A stretch of 64,000 nucleotides of DNA from LMUY01 sp965199105 (GTDB lineage: Bacteria > Pseudomonadota > Alphaproteobacteria > Acetobacterales > Acetobacteraceae), in assembly GCA_965199105.1 (NCBI GenBank), contig CBDAQO010000002.1:3968001-4032000 (forward strand), read 5' to 3'. Position numbers and translations under genes: made by a program. The notes beneath the pieces are model-generated. The model saw nothing but the letters and a program-made list of their open reading frames with translations, was not told where the DNA came from and ran no database searches. Shown here piece by piece: positions 49,023 through 57,310 of the stretch (the first letter of the stretch is position 1; every line of letters begins with the position of its first letter).

Positions 49023-49559
49023 GTGGAGCCCGACGACGACATCCCGCAGCACAGCAGCCTCGAGGCGCGCATCACCGCCGAGATCGAGGAGACGCTGGCG
49101 TTCATGGGCTACGAGATCGTGCGCGTCGCCGTGCTGGGGCGGGAGCGCCCGACCGTGCAGGTGATGGCGGACCGGGCGGATGGCACGTTGATCGGCATCG
49201 AGGATTGCGAGCGCATCAACGACGTGGTGAGCGCCACGCTCGATGTGGCCGACCTGATCAAGACCGCCTGGACGCTCGAGATCAGCAGTGCCGGGATCGA
49301 CCGTCCGCTGACCCGGGCGAAGGACTGGAACCGCTTCGCCGGGCATCAGGCGCGGGCCGAGGTGATGGCGCCGATCGATGGCCGCAAGCGCTTCAACGGG
49401 GTCGTGCTGGGCGCGGACGCGACGCAAGCCCGCATCCGGCTGGACGATGGCACCGAAGTAGCGCTACCGCTGTCCGAGTTGCGCCGGGCCAAGCTGGTGC
49501 TGACGGACGCGCTGATTGCCGCCACGGCGCAGCCCCGGCCCCCCGAGCAGACCAACTAG
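49023..49559 (+). CDS. rimP: Ribosome maturation factor RimP
   Basis: 178 residues from GTG 49023, with AAGGA six bases upstream; a longer in-frame ATG at 48957 has no ribosome binding site and would include the terminator hairpin. RimP helps 30S maturation. The N-terminal alpha/beta domain has G-Y-E-I-V-R-V-A-V-L-G-R-E-R-P-T-V-Q-V-M, D-C-E-R-I-N-D-V-V-S and L-E-I-S-S-A-G-I-D-R-P-L-T; the C-terminal SH3-like domain has F-N-G-V-V-L-G-A. First gene of the RNA/translation operon; nusA follows 49 bases on. Confidence 0.93.
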   Translation: MEPDDDIPQHSSLEARITAEIEETLAFMGYEIVRVAVLGRERPTVQVMADRADGTLIGIEDCERINDVVSATLDVADLIKTAWTLEISSAGIDRPLTRAKDWNRFAGHQARAEVMAPIDGRKRFNGVVLGADATQARIRLDDGTEVALPLSELRRAKLVLTDALIAATAQPRPPEQTN

Positions 49560-49608
49560 CGTCCCATTCTTCGCACCAAGCCTTCGCCCCAAACAAGGGA
49601 AACCGACC

Positions 49609-51153
49609 ATGGATACCGCTGTCTCCCGTCCCGAATTGCTGCTGGTTGCCGACGCGGTGGCGCGTGAGAAGTCGATCGAGCGCGAGGAGGTGATCGAGGC
49701 GATGGAGCAGGCCATCCAAAAGGCCGGCCGCGCGAAATACGGCTCGGAGAAGGACATCCGGGCCACCATCGACCGCAAGACCGGGGACGTGCGGCTGTCG
49801 CGCTGGACCGAGGCGGTGGAGGTGGTGGAGAACGAAGAGACCCAAATCCCGGTGCATATCGCGCGCAAGTTCCAGCCCGACATCGTGGTGGGCGGCCACT
49901 TGGTGGACCCGCTGCCGCCGATCGATTTCGGCCGGATCGCGGCGCAGACGGCCAAGCAGGTGATCGTGCAGCGGGTGCGCGAGTACGAGCGCCGCAAGCA
50001 GTTCGAGGAGTACAAGGACCGCGTGGGCGAGATCGTCAACGGGCTGGTCAAGCGCACCGAGTACGGCAACCTGATGGTGGAGTTGGGCCGGGCGGAGGCG
50101 CTGCTACGGCGCGACGAGCTGATCCCGCGCGAGAGCTTCCGCAACGGCGACCGGGTGCGCGCGTACATCTACGACGTGCGGGAGGAGCCGCGCGGGCCGC
50201 AAATCTTCCTCTCGCGCACGCATCCCGCCTTCCTGGCCAAGCTGTTCGCGCAGGAGGTGCCGGAAATCTACGACGGCATCATCGAGATCAAGGCGGTGAG
50301 CCGCGATCCGGGCAGCCGGGCCAAGATGGCGGTGATCAGCCGCGACAGCTCGATCGACCCGGTCGGCGCCTGCGTCGGCATGCGCGGCAGCCGGGTGCAG
50401 GCGGTGGTGCAGGAGCTGCAGGGCGAGAAGATCGACATCATCCCGTGGTCGGCCCAGGCGCCGACCTTCGTGGTGAACGCGCTGGCGCCGGCGGAGGTCA
50501 CCAAGGTGGTGATGGACGAGGAGGCCGGGCGGGTCGAGGTGGTGGTGCCGGACGAGCAGCTCAGCCTGGCCATCGGTCGGCGCGGGCAGAACGTGCGCCT
50601 GGCGAGCCAGCTCACGCGGTGGGACATCGACATCCTGACCGAGGCGGAGGAGAGCGAGCGGCGGCAGGAGGAGTATCGCCGCCGCACCAGCATCTTCGTC
50701 GACGCGCTGGATGTGGACGACATGATCGCCGGGTTGCTGGTGACGGAGGGGTTCACGTCGATCGAGGAGCTGGCGTTCACGCCGCAGGACGAGTTGGCCG
50801 ACATCGAGGGGTTCGACGAGACGGTGGCGACCGAGCTGATCAGCCGCGCCGACCTCTACCTGCAGCGGCGCGACGGTGAGATGGACGAGAAGCGGCGGGC
50901 GCTGGGCGTTTCGGACGAGATCGCTGGCATGGAAGGGCTGACGCTGGCGATGCTGGTGCAGTTGGGCGAGAAGGGCGTGAAGACGCTGGACGACCTGGCG
51001 GACCTGGCGGGCGACGAGCTGGTCGAGATCGTGGGCGCCGACGCGATGGACGGCGAGGCGGCCAACGCGATCATCATGTCGGCCCGGGCGCATTGGTTCG
51101 AGGGTGAAGCGCCGAGCGAGGCCCCAGCCGAACAGGAGGCCGAACACGGCTGA
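49609..51153 (+). CDS. nusA: Transcription termination/antitermination protein NusA
   Basis: 514 residues from ATG 49609. Domains: N-terminal RNAP-binding region, with A-R-E-K-S-I-E-R-E-E-V-I-E-A-M-E-Q-A-I (about 15-40); an S1 domain (about 135-200, G-L-V-K-R-T-E-Y-G-N); KH1 and KH2 (D-P-V-G-A-C-V-G-M-R-G-S-R-V, then L-A-I-G-R-R-G-Q-N-V-R); and two C-terminal helical acidic repeats from about 370 (G-F-T-S-I-E-E-L-A, then L-G-E-K-G-V-K-T-L-D-D-L-A). The two repeats match the alphaproteobacterial and E. coli architecture. Confidence 0.96.
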   Translation: MDTAVSRPELLLVADAVAREKSIEREEVIEAMEQAIQKAGRAKYGSEKDIRATIDRKTGDVRLSRWTEAVEVVENEETQIPVHIARKFQPDIVVGGHLVDPLPPIDFGRIAAQTAKQVIVQRVREYERRKQFEEYKDRVGEIVNGLVKRTEYGNLMVELGRAEALLRRDELIPRESFRNGDRVRAYIYDVREEPRGPQIFLSRTHPAFLAKLFAQEVPEIYDGIIEIKAVSRDPGSRAKMAVISRDSSIDPVGACVGMRGSRVQAVVQELQGEKIDIIPWSAQAPTFVVNALAPAEVTKVVMDEEAGRVEVVVPDEQLSLAIGRRGQNVRLASQLTRWDIDILTEAEESERRQEEYRRRTSIFVDALDVDDMIAGLLVTEGFTSIEELAFTPQDELADIEGFDETVATELISRADLYLQRRDGEMDEKRRALGVSDEIAGMEGLTLAMLVQLGEKGVKTLDDLADLAGDELVEIVGADAMDGEAANAIIMSARAHWFEGEAPSEAPAEQEAEHG

Positions 51154-51214
51154 CCCCACCCCCACCGGTCTCCACGCCCAAGCCCCCGCTCTCGAGAACG
51201 ACCATGCCAATAAG

Positions 51215-51309
51215 CCCTCTCCCTCTGGGAGAGGGTTGGGTGAGGGGCTGCAACTGCCGCTGGAGATGAGCGCGCTCCCTCACCCTGACCCTCTCCGAGA
51301 GGGAGAGGG
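51215..51309. repeat. Inverted pair of REP-like repeats (copies B and C)
   Basis: Copy B (51215-51246) is the reverse complement of the type seen at 16495, and copy C (51277-51309) has the direct orientation; about 30 bases separate them. Each can fold into a hairpin through its CCCTCTC/GAGAGGG arms, and the pair can also pair with each other, as in BIME elements. They occupy the junction between nusA and ylxR and are read through as protein in ylxR. Confidence 0.75.
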
Positions 51310-51985
51310 AGCGACCGAAGAAGAGGGTCCGGGAGAGGACGACGCCGAGACCGGGCCGCTGCGGCGCTGTCTCGTCACCCGGGAGCACGGCGCGCGCGAG
51401 CGTATGGTCCGCTTTGTGCTGGGGCCCGATCGCACGGTGGTGCCCGACCTGCTTGCAAAGCTGCCTGGGCGGGGAATGTGGTTGAGCCCGCGGGCCGATG
51501 TGATAGAAGCGGCGGTCAAGAAAGGCGCGTTTGCCCGCGCGGCGCGTGGCCCTGTGACCCTTCCGCCCGACCTGGCCATGCTGGTTCGCGAGGGGCTGAC
51601 CCGGCGGGTGATCGATCTCTTGGGGCTCGCCCGTCGCGCTGGGCAGGCCGTCGCCGGGTTCGAAAAGGCGCGCGAGGTGGTGGTGCAGAAACGGGCTGGG
51701 CTGGTGCTGCAGGCGGTGGATGGCAGCGTGGACGAGTGCCGCCGGCTGGTCGCGGGTGCGCCGGGTTTGGCCGTGGTGCGGCCGCTGGTGGCGAGCCAAC
51801 TGGGCATCGCGTTCGGGCGTGACCATGTGGTGCATGTGGTGGTGCTGCCTGGCCGGTTGGCCGAGCGGCTGGAAGTGGAGAGCAGCCGGCTGGCCGCCCT
51901 GGACGCGGACAGTGTGACGGGCGAGCGGACAACAGAGAAGCGGCGCCTCGCTGGCGCGGCGATGAGTGATCGGACAGACCAATGA
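51266..51985 (+). CDS. RNA-binding protein YlxR/DUF448 fused to L7Ae-like domain
   Basis: About 239 residues from ATG 51266. A longer in-frame start (GTG 51104) lies inside nusA. The DUF448 domain is clear: RRCLVTREHGARERMVRF, P-D-L-L-A-K-L-P-G-R-G-M-W-L-S-P-R and A-F-A-R-A-A-R; the second half, L-L-G-L-A-R-R-A-G-Q-A-V-A-G-F-E-K and L-V-L-Q-A-V-D-G-S, is an L7Ae/L30e-type RNA-binding domain. The protein probably binds RNA in the nusA-infB pathway. The N-terminal peptide (SALPHPDPLREGEG) is translated REP copy C, so the natural start may have been displaced. The stop overlaps infB. Confidence 0.85.
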   Translation: MSALPHPDPLREGEGATEEEGPGEDDAETGPLRRCLVTREHGARERMVRFVLGPDRTVVPDLLAKLPGRGMWLSPRADVIEAAVKKGAFARAARGPVTLPPDLAMLVREGLTRRVIDLLGLARRAGQAVAGFEKAREVVVQKRAGLVLQAVDGSVDECRRLVAGAPGLAVVRPLVASQLGIAFGRDHVVHVVVLPGRLAERLEVESSRLAALDADSVTGERTTEKRRLAGAAMSDRTDQ

Positions 51986-54660
51986 GTGAGAACAACGACC
52001 AGGACGCAGCCAAGGGCCGGCTTTCGCTGCGCCCGGCGGGCCGTCTCGAGCTAGGCCGGACGGTGGACGCCGGGTCGGTGCGGCAGAGCTTCAGCCATGG
52101 CCGGTCCAAGGAAGTCCAGGTTGAAGTGCGCAAGAAGCGCCAGCCATTCCCGCCGCCGGCAGCCACCGCGGCGGCACCGGCCCCTGCGCCCACCGTGCCC
52201 GGTGCACCGCGGCCGCCGGGCCCGCCGGTGCGTGGCCCGGGCGCTGGCCGGGCGCTGACCGCGAGCGAGCTGGCCAACCGCCAGCGCGTGTTCGAGGAGC
52301 AGCAGCGCGAGCAAGGACGGCGCGAGCAGGAGCGGCGCGAGCAGGAGAAGATTTCGATCCTCTCGGCCGCGGAGGAAGCGCGTCGCCGCGAGGAAGAGGC
52401 TGCTCGCGCCGCCGAGCAGGCCGCGCGCGACCAGGCCGAGGCCGAGGCCCGCCAGCGCGAGGTGGACGCAGCGGCCGCAGTGGCAGCCGAACAGCAAGCC
52501 GCCGCGCCGCCGGGTTCGCAGCCCGTGGCGGCGGCAGCGCCCCAGGCCAACCAGGTGGTGGCCCGCGCGCCGCAAGCCGCTCCCGCGCCGGGCGGGGCAC
52601 CCTCGGTCGCAGCCCCGGGTGCCAGCCCCAGCGAGACGTTGCGGTTGAAGCCGGCACGGCCTGGCGGCGAGGAAGAGGAAGCGCCACGCCGCCGGCTCGG
52701 CATGCCGCTGCCGCCGCGCAAGGGTGCGGTTGCGGCGATCGCCAAGAAGGGAGGCGCCGGGCGGCGCGACGGCCGTATCGACGTGCAGGCGGCCATCGAG
52801 GGTGAGGACGAGAAGACCCGCTCGCTGGCCAGTGTGCGCCGCCAGCGCGACCGTGAGCGTCGCCAGCAGGAATTGGAGCTGCTGCGCTCGGACGGCCTCA
52901 AGGTCACCCGGGACGTGGTGTTGCCCGACACCATCACGGTGCAGGAGCTGGCGGCCCGTATGGCGGCCCGCGCGCCCGACGTGATCAAGGCACTGATGAA
53001 GATGGGCGTGATGGCGACCATCACCCAGTCGCTGGACGCCGACACGGCCGAGCTGGTGGTGCAGGAGTTCGGCCATCGCGCGCGCCGGGTGTCGGAAAGC
53101 GACGTGGAGCTCGGCATCGAGGGCGAGACCGACGTCGACACCGACCTCGAGTCGCGTCCGCCGGTGGTGACGGTGATGGGCCATGTCGACCACGGCAAGA
53201 CCAGCCTGCTCGACGCGCTGCGCTCGACCGACGTGGCGCGGGGCGAGGCCGGTGGCATCACCCAGCACATCGGCGCCTACCAGGTGCAGATGCCGTCGGG
53301 CAACCGCATCACCTTCATCGACACGCCGGGCCACGAGGCGTTCACCGCGATGCGCTCGCGCGGCGCCTCGGTGACGGACATCGTGGTGCTGGTGGTGGCC
53401 GCCGACGACGGCGTGATGCCGCAGACCATCGAGGCGATCAAGCACGCCAAGGCGTCTGGCGCCGCACTCGTGGTGGCCATCAACAAGATGGACAAGGCGG
53501 ACGCGAACCCTGGCCGCGTGCGCCAGGAACTGCTCAGCCACGAGATCGTGGTGGAGGAGATGAGCGGCGACACGCAGGACGTGGAGGTAAGCGCGGTCAA
53601 GCGCACCGGGCTGGATGCGCTGGAGGAGGCGATCCTGCTGCAGGCCGAGCTGCTCGACCTGAAGGCCAACCCGAACCGCAGCGCCGAGGGTGCGGTGGTG
53701 GAAAGCCGGCTCGACCGTGGCCGCGGCCCAGTGGCGACCGTGCTGGTGCAGAAGGGCACGCTGCGACCCGGCGACATCATGGTCGCCGGCGCCGAGTGGG
53801 GCCGCATCCGCGCGATGACCGACGACAAGGGCCGCGCGCTGAAGGACGCCGCCCCCTCGATGCCGGTCGAGGTGCAGGGCCTGTCCGGCGTGCCGCGCGC
53901 GGGCGAGCCGTTCGTGGTGGTGGAGAACGAGGGCCGCGCCCGCGAGATCACCGAGTTCCGCCAGCGCAAGCTGCGCGACACGGCGGCCGGGGCGCAGACG
54001 GCGGCGCGGGGCACGCTGGACGACATGCTCGCCCGCATCCAGGCCGGCGTGCAGAAAGAGGTCGCCATCGTCGTCAAGGCCGACGTGCAGGGCAGCTCGG
54101 AGGCGATCAACGTCACCGTGTTGAAGCTGGCGCACGAGGAGGTCCGGGTGCGCGTGCTGATGTCGGCGGTGGGCCAGATCACCGAGAGCGACGTGCAGCT
54201 CGCCAAGGCGTCTAGCGCGATGATCGTGGCGTTCAACGTGCGCGCCACCAACCAGGCGCGAGAGCTAGCGGCGCGCGAGGGCGTCGACATCCGCTACTAC
54301 TCGATCATTTACGAGGTGGCGGACGACATCGAGAAGCTGGTGCGCGGCAAGGTGGCGCCCAAGGCACGCGAGAAGTTCCTGGGCTATGCCGAAATCCGCA
54401 AGGTGTTCGACATCACCAAGACCGGCAAGGTGGCGGGTTGCATGATCACCGAGGGCCTGGTCAAGCGCGGTTGCGGCGTGCGGCTGCTGCGCGAGGGCGT
54501 GGTGATCCACAACGGCGAGCTGAGCCAGCTCAAGCGCTTCAAGGACGACGTGCGCGAGGTGGCGCGCGGCTACGAGTGCGGCTTGTCGTTCGCCGGCTTC
54601 AACGACCTGCGCGAGCTCGACATGGTGGAGTGCTTCGAGGTGGAGTATGTCCCAGGTTAA
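51982..54660 (+). CDS. infB: Translation initiation factor IF-2
   Basis: 892 residues, overlapping ylxR (ATGA). The N-terminal third is a long low-complexity, Ala/Glu/Arg-rich segment with a charged helix (E-E-Q-Q-R-E-Q-G-R-R-E-Q-E-R-R). The GTPase core follows the IF2N domain: G1 GHVDHGKTS (about residues 399-407), G3 DTPGHEAF, G4 NKMDK. Domains II-IV, with the C-terminal fMet-tRNA-binding domain, end near the stop. GTPase that recruits fMet-tRNA to the 30S subunit. Its last 14 bases overlap rbfA. Confidence 0.97.
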   Translation: MSENNDQDAAKGRLSLRPAGRLELGRTVDAGSVRQSFSHGRSKEVQVEVRKKRQPFPPPAATAAAPAPAPTVPGAPRPPGPPVRGPGAGRALTASELANRQRVFEEQQREQGRREQERREQEKISILSAAEEARRREEEAARAAEQAARDQAEAEARQREVDAAAAVAAEQQAAAPPGSQPVAAAAPQANQVVARAPQAAPAPGGAPSVAAPGASPSETLRLKPARPGGEEEEAPRRRLGMPLPPRKGAVAAIAKKGGAGRRDGRIDVQAAIEGEDEKTRSLASVRRQRDRERRQQELELLRSDGLKVTRDVVLPDTITVQELAARMAARAPDVIKALMKMGVMATITQSLDADTAELVVQEFGHRARRVSESDVELGIEGETDVDTDLESRPPVVTVMGHVDHGKTSLLDALRSTDVARGEAGGITQHIGAYQVQMPSGNRITFIDTPGHEAFTAMRSRGASVTDIVVLVVAADDGVMPQTIEAIKHAKASGAALVVAINKMDKADANPGRVRQELLSHEIVVEEMSGDTQDVEVSAVKRTGLDALEEAILLQAELLDLKANPNRSAEGAVVESRLDRGRGPVATVLVQKGTLRPGDIMVAGAEWGRIRAMTDDKGRALKDAAPSMPVEVQGLSGVPRAGEPFVVVENEGRAREITEFRQRKLRDTAAGAQTAARGTLDDMLARIQAGVQKEVAIVVKADVQGSSEAINVTVLKLAHEEVRVRVLMSAVGQITESDVQLAKASSAMIVAFNVRATNQARELAAREGVDIRYYSIIYEVADDIEKLVRGKVAPKAREKFLGYAEIRKVFDITKTGKVAGCMITEGLVKRGCGVRLLREGVVIHNGELSQLKRFKDDVREVARGYECGLSFAGFNDLRELDMVECFEVEYVPG

Positions 54661-55084
54661 GAACGGGGGTAAGCCGGGGCGCGGCCGCGCCGGGCGGGAG
54701 CCGACGCAGCGGCAGTTGCGGGTGGGGGAGGAAATCCGCCACCTGCTGTCCGCGCTGTTCTCCCGCGGCGACTTCCGCGACCCGGGGCTGGCCGGCGAGC
54801 ACGTGACGGTGGCGGAGGTACGGGTGAGCCCGGACCTGAAGAATGCAACCGCCTTCGTCTCCCGGCTCGGCCAGAAGGACATCGCACCATTGCTGCCCGT
54901 GCTGGGCCGGGCGGCACCGTATCTGCGCGCCGAACTGGCCCGCCAGATGCGGCTGCGCGTGGCGCCACAACTGAGCTTTCAGCCGGACGCCGCCATCGAG
55001 TACGCGATGAAGGTGGACGCGTTGCTGAAGGCGCCTGAGGTGGCGCGCGATCTGGAGCGGCCACGTGATTTGGAGTTGCCGTGA
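54647..55084 (+). CDS. rbfA: Ribosome-binding factor A
   Basis: 145 residues. A KH-type fold protein that aids 16S rRNA 5' end maturation. Evidence: R-Q-L-R-V-G-E-E-I-R-H-L-L-S-A-L near the N-terminus, V-T-V-A-E-V-R-V-S-P-D-L-K-N-A-T-A-F-V-S and the A-A-P-Y-L-R-A-E-L-A-R-Q-M-R-L-R-V-A-P-Q-L core. It overlaps infB and, through its stop, the following Uma2 gene. Confidence 0.93.
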   Translation: MSQVKNGGKPGRGRAGREPTQRQLRVGEEIRHLLSALFSRGDFRDPGLAGEHVTVAEVRVSPDLKNATAFVSRLGQKDIAPLLPVLGRAAPYLRAELARQMRLRVAPQLSFQPDAAIEYAMKVDALLKAPEVARDLERPRDLELP

Positions 55085-55650
55085 GCGAAGTGGCAAAACG
55101 GGCTTGGTCTCAGGAGGAGTTCTTTGCCTGGGACGGCCATTCCGACGGGCGCTACGAGTTCGACGGGGTCGCTCCGGTCGCGATGGTAGGGGGCAGCAAT
55201 CGGCACAGCCTGTTGTTACGCAGGCTGCACCGCGCGCTTGAGAGGGCGTTGGATGGTCGATCCTGCCAGCCGCTGGGCCCCGATGCTGGGGTCGAGACCA
55301 TTGGCAAAGCTGTGCGCTACCCGGACGGTCTCATCACCTGCAGCGACCCCGCGCTGGAAGGGGACAAGTATACGGTGTCGGACGTGGTTGTTGTGTTCGA
55401 GGTAATCAGCCCCAGTTCCGGCCGCGTAGATCGGATCGTCAAGGTCCGCGAATACGCCGCTGTGCCGACGATCCGGCGCTATGTCATTGTCGAATCCGCG
55501 TTTCCCGGCCTGCAGGTGCTGGCGCGGGCAAGTGGCGCAGACGGCTGGTCGACGAGCGTTTTGGCGGCGGGCGACGTGTTGCGTATGCCGGAGGTGGGGG
55601 CGGAAATCCTGGTAGACGCGTTGTACGAGGGTGTGTTTTCTGGCAATTAG
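55081..55650 (+). CDS. Uma2-family (DUF820) putative endonuclease
   Basis: 189 residues from GTG 55081, overlapping rbfA. The PD-(D/E)xK-like nuclease features are present: P-D-G-L-I (candidate Asp), V-F-E-V-I-S-P-S-S (candidate Glu) and D-R-I-V-K-V-R-E-Y (candidate Lys), with the E-F-D-G-V-A-P-V-A-M-V-G-G-S-N-R-H-S N-terminal fold. Uma2 proteins are restriction-endonuclease-like and often occur in multiple copies; biological role is unsettled. Its insertion between rbfA and truB is unusual and suggests acquisition. Confidence 0.85.
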   Translation: MSEVAKRAWSQEEFFAWDGHSDGRYEFDGVAPVAMVGGSNRHSLLLRRLHRALERALDGRSCQPLGPDAGVETIGKAVRYPDGLITCSDPALEGDKYTVSDVVVVFEVISPSSGRVDRIVKVREYAAVPTIRRYVIVESAFPGLQVLARASGADGWSTSVLAAGDVLRMPEVGAEILVDALYEGVFSGN

Positions 55651-55665
55651 GCTGATCGGCCTCGC

Positions 55666-55875
55666 GTGAGCGTGGTCCGCAACGAGCGTGCTAAGCTGCT
55701 CGCGATCGCCGGTGCCGTGATCTGGCTCTTGATGGCAAGCGTGCTAAACCTCGCAGCACAGTGGGAAGCTCGCACCATGACGGACATCCAATGGTTTGGC
55801 CTCGTCATTCTTCCCCTGGCCGTTGGCGTCGTCGGCTGCGTGGCCGCTTGGGCGGGACGGCATTTCATTCGTTAG
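55666..55875 (+). CDS. Small two-helix membrane protein
   Basis: 69 residues from GTG 55666. Two transmembrane segments are predicted, LLAIAGAVIWLLMASVLNLAA and FGLVILPLAVGVVGCVAAWAG. No family recognised. It shares the space between Uma2 and truB and could be a companion of the Uma2 gene or simply a small envelope protein. The start has only a weak ribosome binding site, so the call is tentative. Confidence 0.5.
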   Translation: MSVVRNERAKLLAIAGAVIWLLMASVLNLAAQWEARTMTDIQWFGLVILPLAVGVVGCVAAWAGRHFIR

Positions 55876-55915
55876 AGCCGTGGCCGGGCTTACGCATATA
55901 CCGAAGGTCAACCGC

Positions 55916-56836
55916 ATGCGCCGCCCGCGTGGCCGCCCGCTCGATGGGTGGCTCATCATCGACAAGCCACCCGGCATGACCAGCACCGACGTGGTCAACC
56001 GCGTCCGGCGCGGGTTGGACGCGCAGAAGGCGGGCCATGGCGGCACGCTGGACCCGCTGGCCACGGGGGTGTTGCCTGTGGCGTTCGGGGCGGCGACCAA
56101 GACGGTGCCGTACATCATGGACAGCACCAAGCTGTATCAGTTCACCCTGCGCTTCGGGCAGGCGCGCGACACGGACGACGCGGATGGCGCGGTGACGGCG
56201 TTCTCCGAGCATCGACCGACGGACGCGGCAATCGAAGCCGCCCTGCCCGCCTTGCGCGGCGACATCCTGCAGGTGCCGCCAGCGTATTCCGCCATCAAGG
56301 TGGCAGGCGAGCGCGCCTACGACATGGCGCGCGAGGGCCGCGCCCCGGTGCTGGAGCCGCGGGCTGCCCGCGTCGACCGGTTCGACCTGGTGGACCGGCT
56401 GGACGCCGACACGGCGGTGTTCGCGGTGCAATCGGGCAAGGGCGTCTACATGCGTTCGCTGGCGCGAGACCTGGCGCTGGCGTGCGGCACGGTTGGACAT
56501 GTGGCGGCGCTGCGCCGGCTGCGGGTGGGCCCGTTCACCGAGGCGCAGGCGATTTCGCTGGACAAATGCGTGATGGCGGAGGATAGCACGCCAGCTTCCC
56601 CGGACCTGCTGCTTCCGGTCGCGACCGCGCTGGCCGACATCCCGGCGCTGGCCCTGACCCAAGCGGAGGCCTTCTTCCTGTCACGCGGCCAGGCGATCAG
56701 CCTGGTGGATTTGATGGGTCGCATTCCACGGGCGGCCGACCCCGACGGCGGGTTGGCCTGCGCCATGGCGGGGGCGCGCGTGATCGGCCTTTGCCGCCTC
56801 TTCGAAGGCATGCTGCGGCCGGAACGCCTGTTGTAA
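55916..56836 (+). CDS. truB: tRNA pseudouridine-55 synthase TruB
   Basis: 306 residues from ATG 55916, with AAGG about eight bases upstream. The family motif I-I-D-K-P-P-G-M-T-S-T-D-V-V starts near residue 14 and the catalytic aspartate is D46 in GHGGTLDPLATGVLP. Further motifs are Y-x-F-T-L-R-F-G-x-A-R-D-T-D-D, P-P-A-Y-S-A-I-K-V-A-G-E-R-A-Y and S-G-K-G-V-Y-M-R-S-L-A-R-D. A C-terminal PUA-like segment follows. It modifies uridine 55 in the T-loop of tRNAs. rpsO follows after 20 bases. Confidence 0.95.
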   Translation: MRRPRGRPLDGWLIIDKPPGMTSTDVVNRVRRGLDAQKAGHGGTLDPLATGVLPVAFGAATKTVPYIMDSTKLYQFTLRFGQARDTDDADGAVTAFSEHRPTDAAIEAALPALRGDILQVPPAYSAIKVAGERAYDMAREGRAPVLEPRAARVDRFDLVDRLDADTAVFAVQSGKGVYMRSLARDLALACGTVGHVAALRRLRVGPFTEAQAISLDKCVMAEDSTPASPDLLLPVATALADIPALALTQAEAFFLSRGQAISLVDLMGRIPRAADPDGGLACAMAGARVIGLCRLFEGMLRPERLL

Positions 56837-56856
56837 CCCCGTCCGGAGGATATGCG

Positions 56857-57126
56857 ATGTCGATCACAGCCGAGCGCCGCACCGCGCTCATCACCGACTA
56901 TGCCCGCCAGGCGGCGGACACCGGCAGCCCGGAAGTCCAGGTCGCCCTGCTCTCGGAGCGGATCGGCAACCTTACCGAGCACCTCAAGACCCACGCCAAG
57001 GACTTCCATAGCCGTCGCGGCCTGCTGATGCTGGTGGGCCGCCGCCGCCGCTTGCTCGACTACCTGAAGAACAAGGATCAGGCCCGCTACCAGGAGCTGA
57101 TCGGTCGGCTGTCGCTGCGGCGGTAG
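56857..57126 (+). CDS. rpsO: 30S ribosomal protein S15
   Basis: 89 residues from ATG 56857, with GGAGG (56846-56850) upstream. Canonical: D-T-G-S-P-E-V-Q-V-A-L-L-S-E-R-I, L-T-E-H-L-K-x-H-x-K-D-F-H-S-R-R-G-L and L-L-D-Y-L-K. It binds the central domain of 16S rRNA and, in many bacteria, its own mRNA. The truB-rpsO-pnp order is conserved. Confidence 0.97.
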   Translation: MSITAERRTALITDYARQAADTGSPEVQVALLSERIGNLTEHLKTHAKDFHSRRGLLMLVGRRRRLLDYLKNKDQARYQELIGRLSLRR

Positions 57127-57310
57127 GAGCCGCCACATCCCGGTGCCAATGGTGGCGCCGGGCAACACCGCGCTGGATGCCCCCATCTCCGGCCTGCGAC
57201 AGCGTTTTCGGCCACATGGTCGCGGTTGCCACCCGCGAGGCCATGCCGCCCGAGGCGCTGCATCCGCACCGGATCACCGGCATCACGCGCGATCTCGAGG
57301 ATAGACGCGT

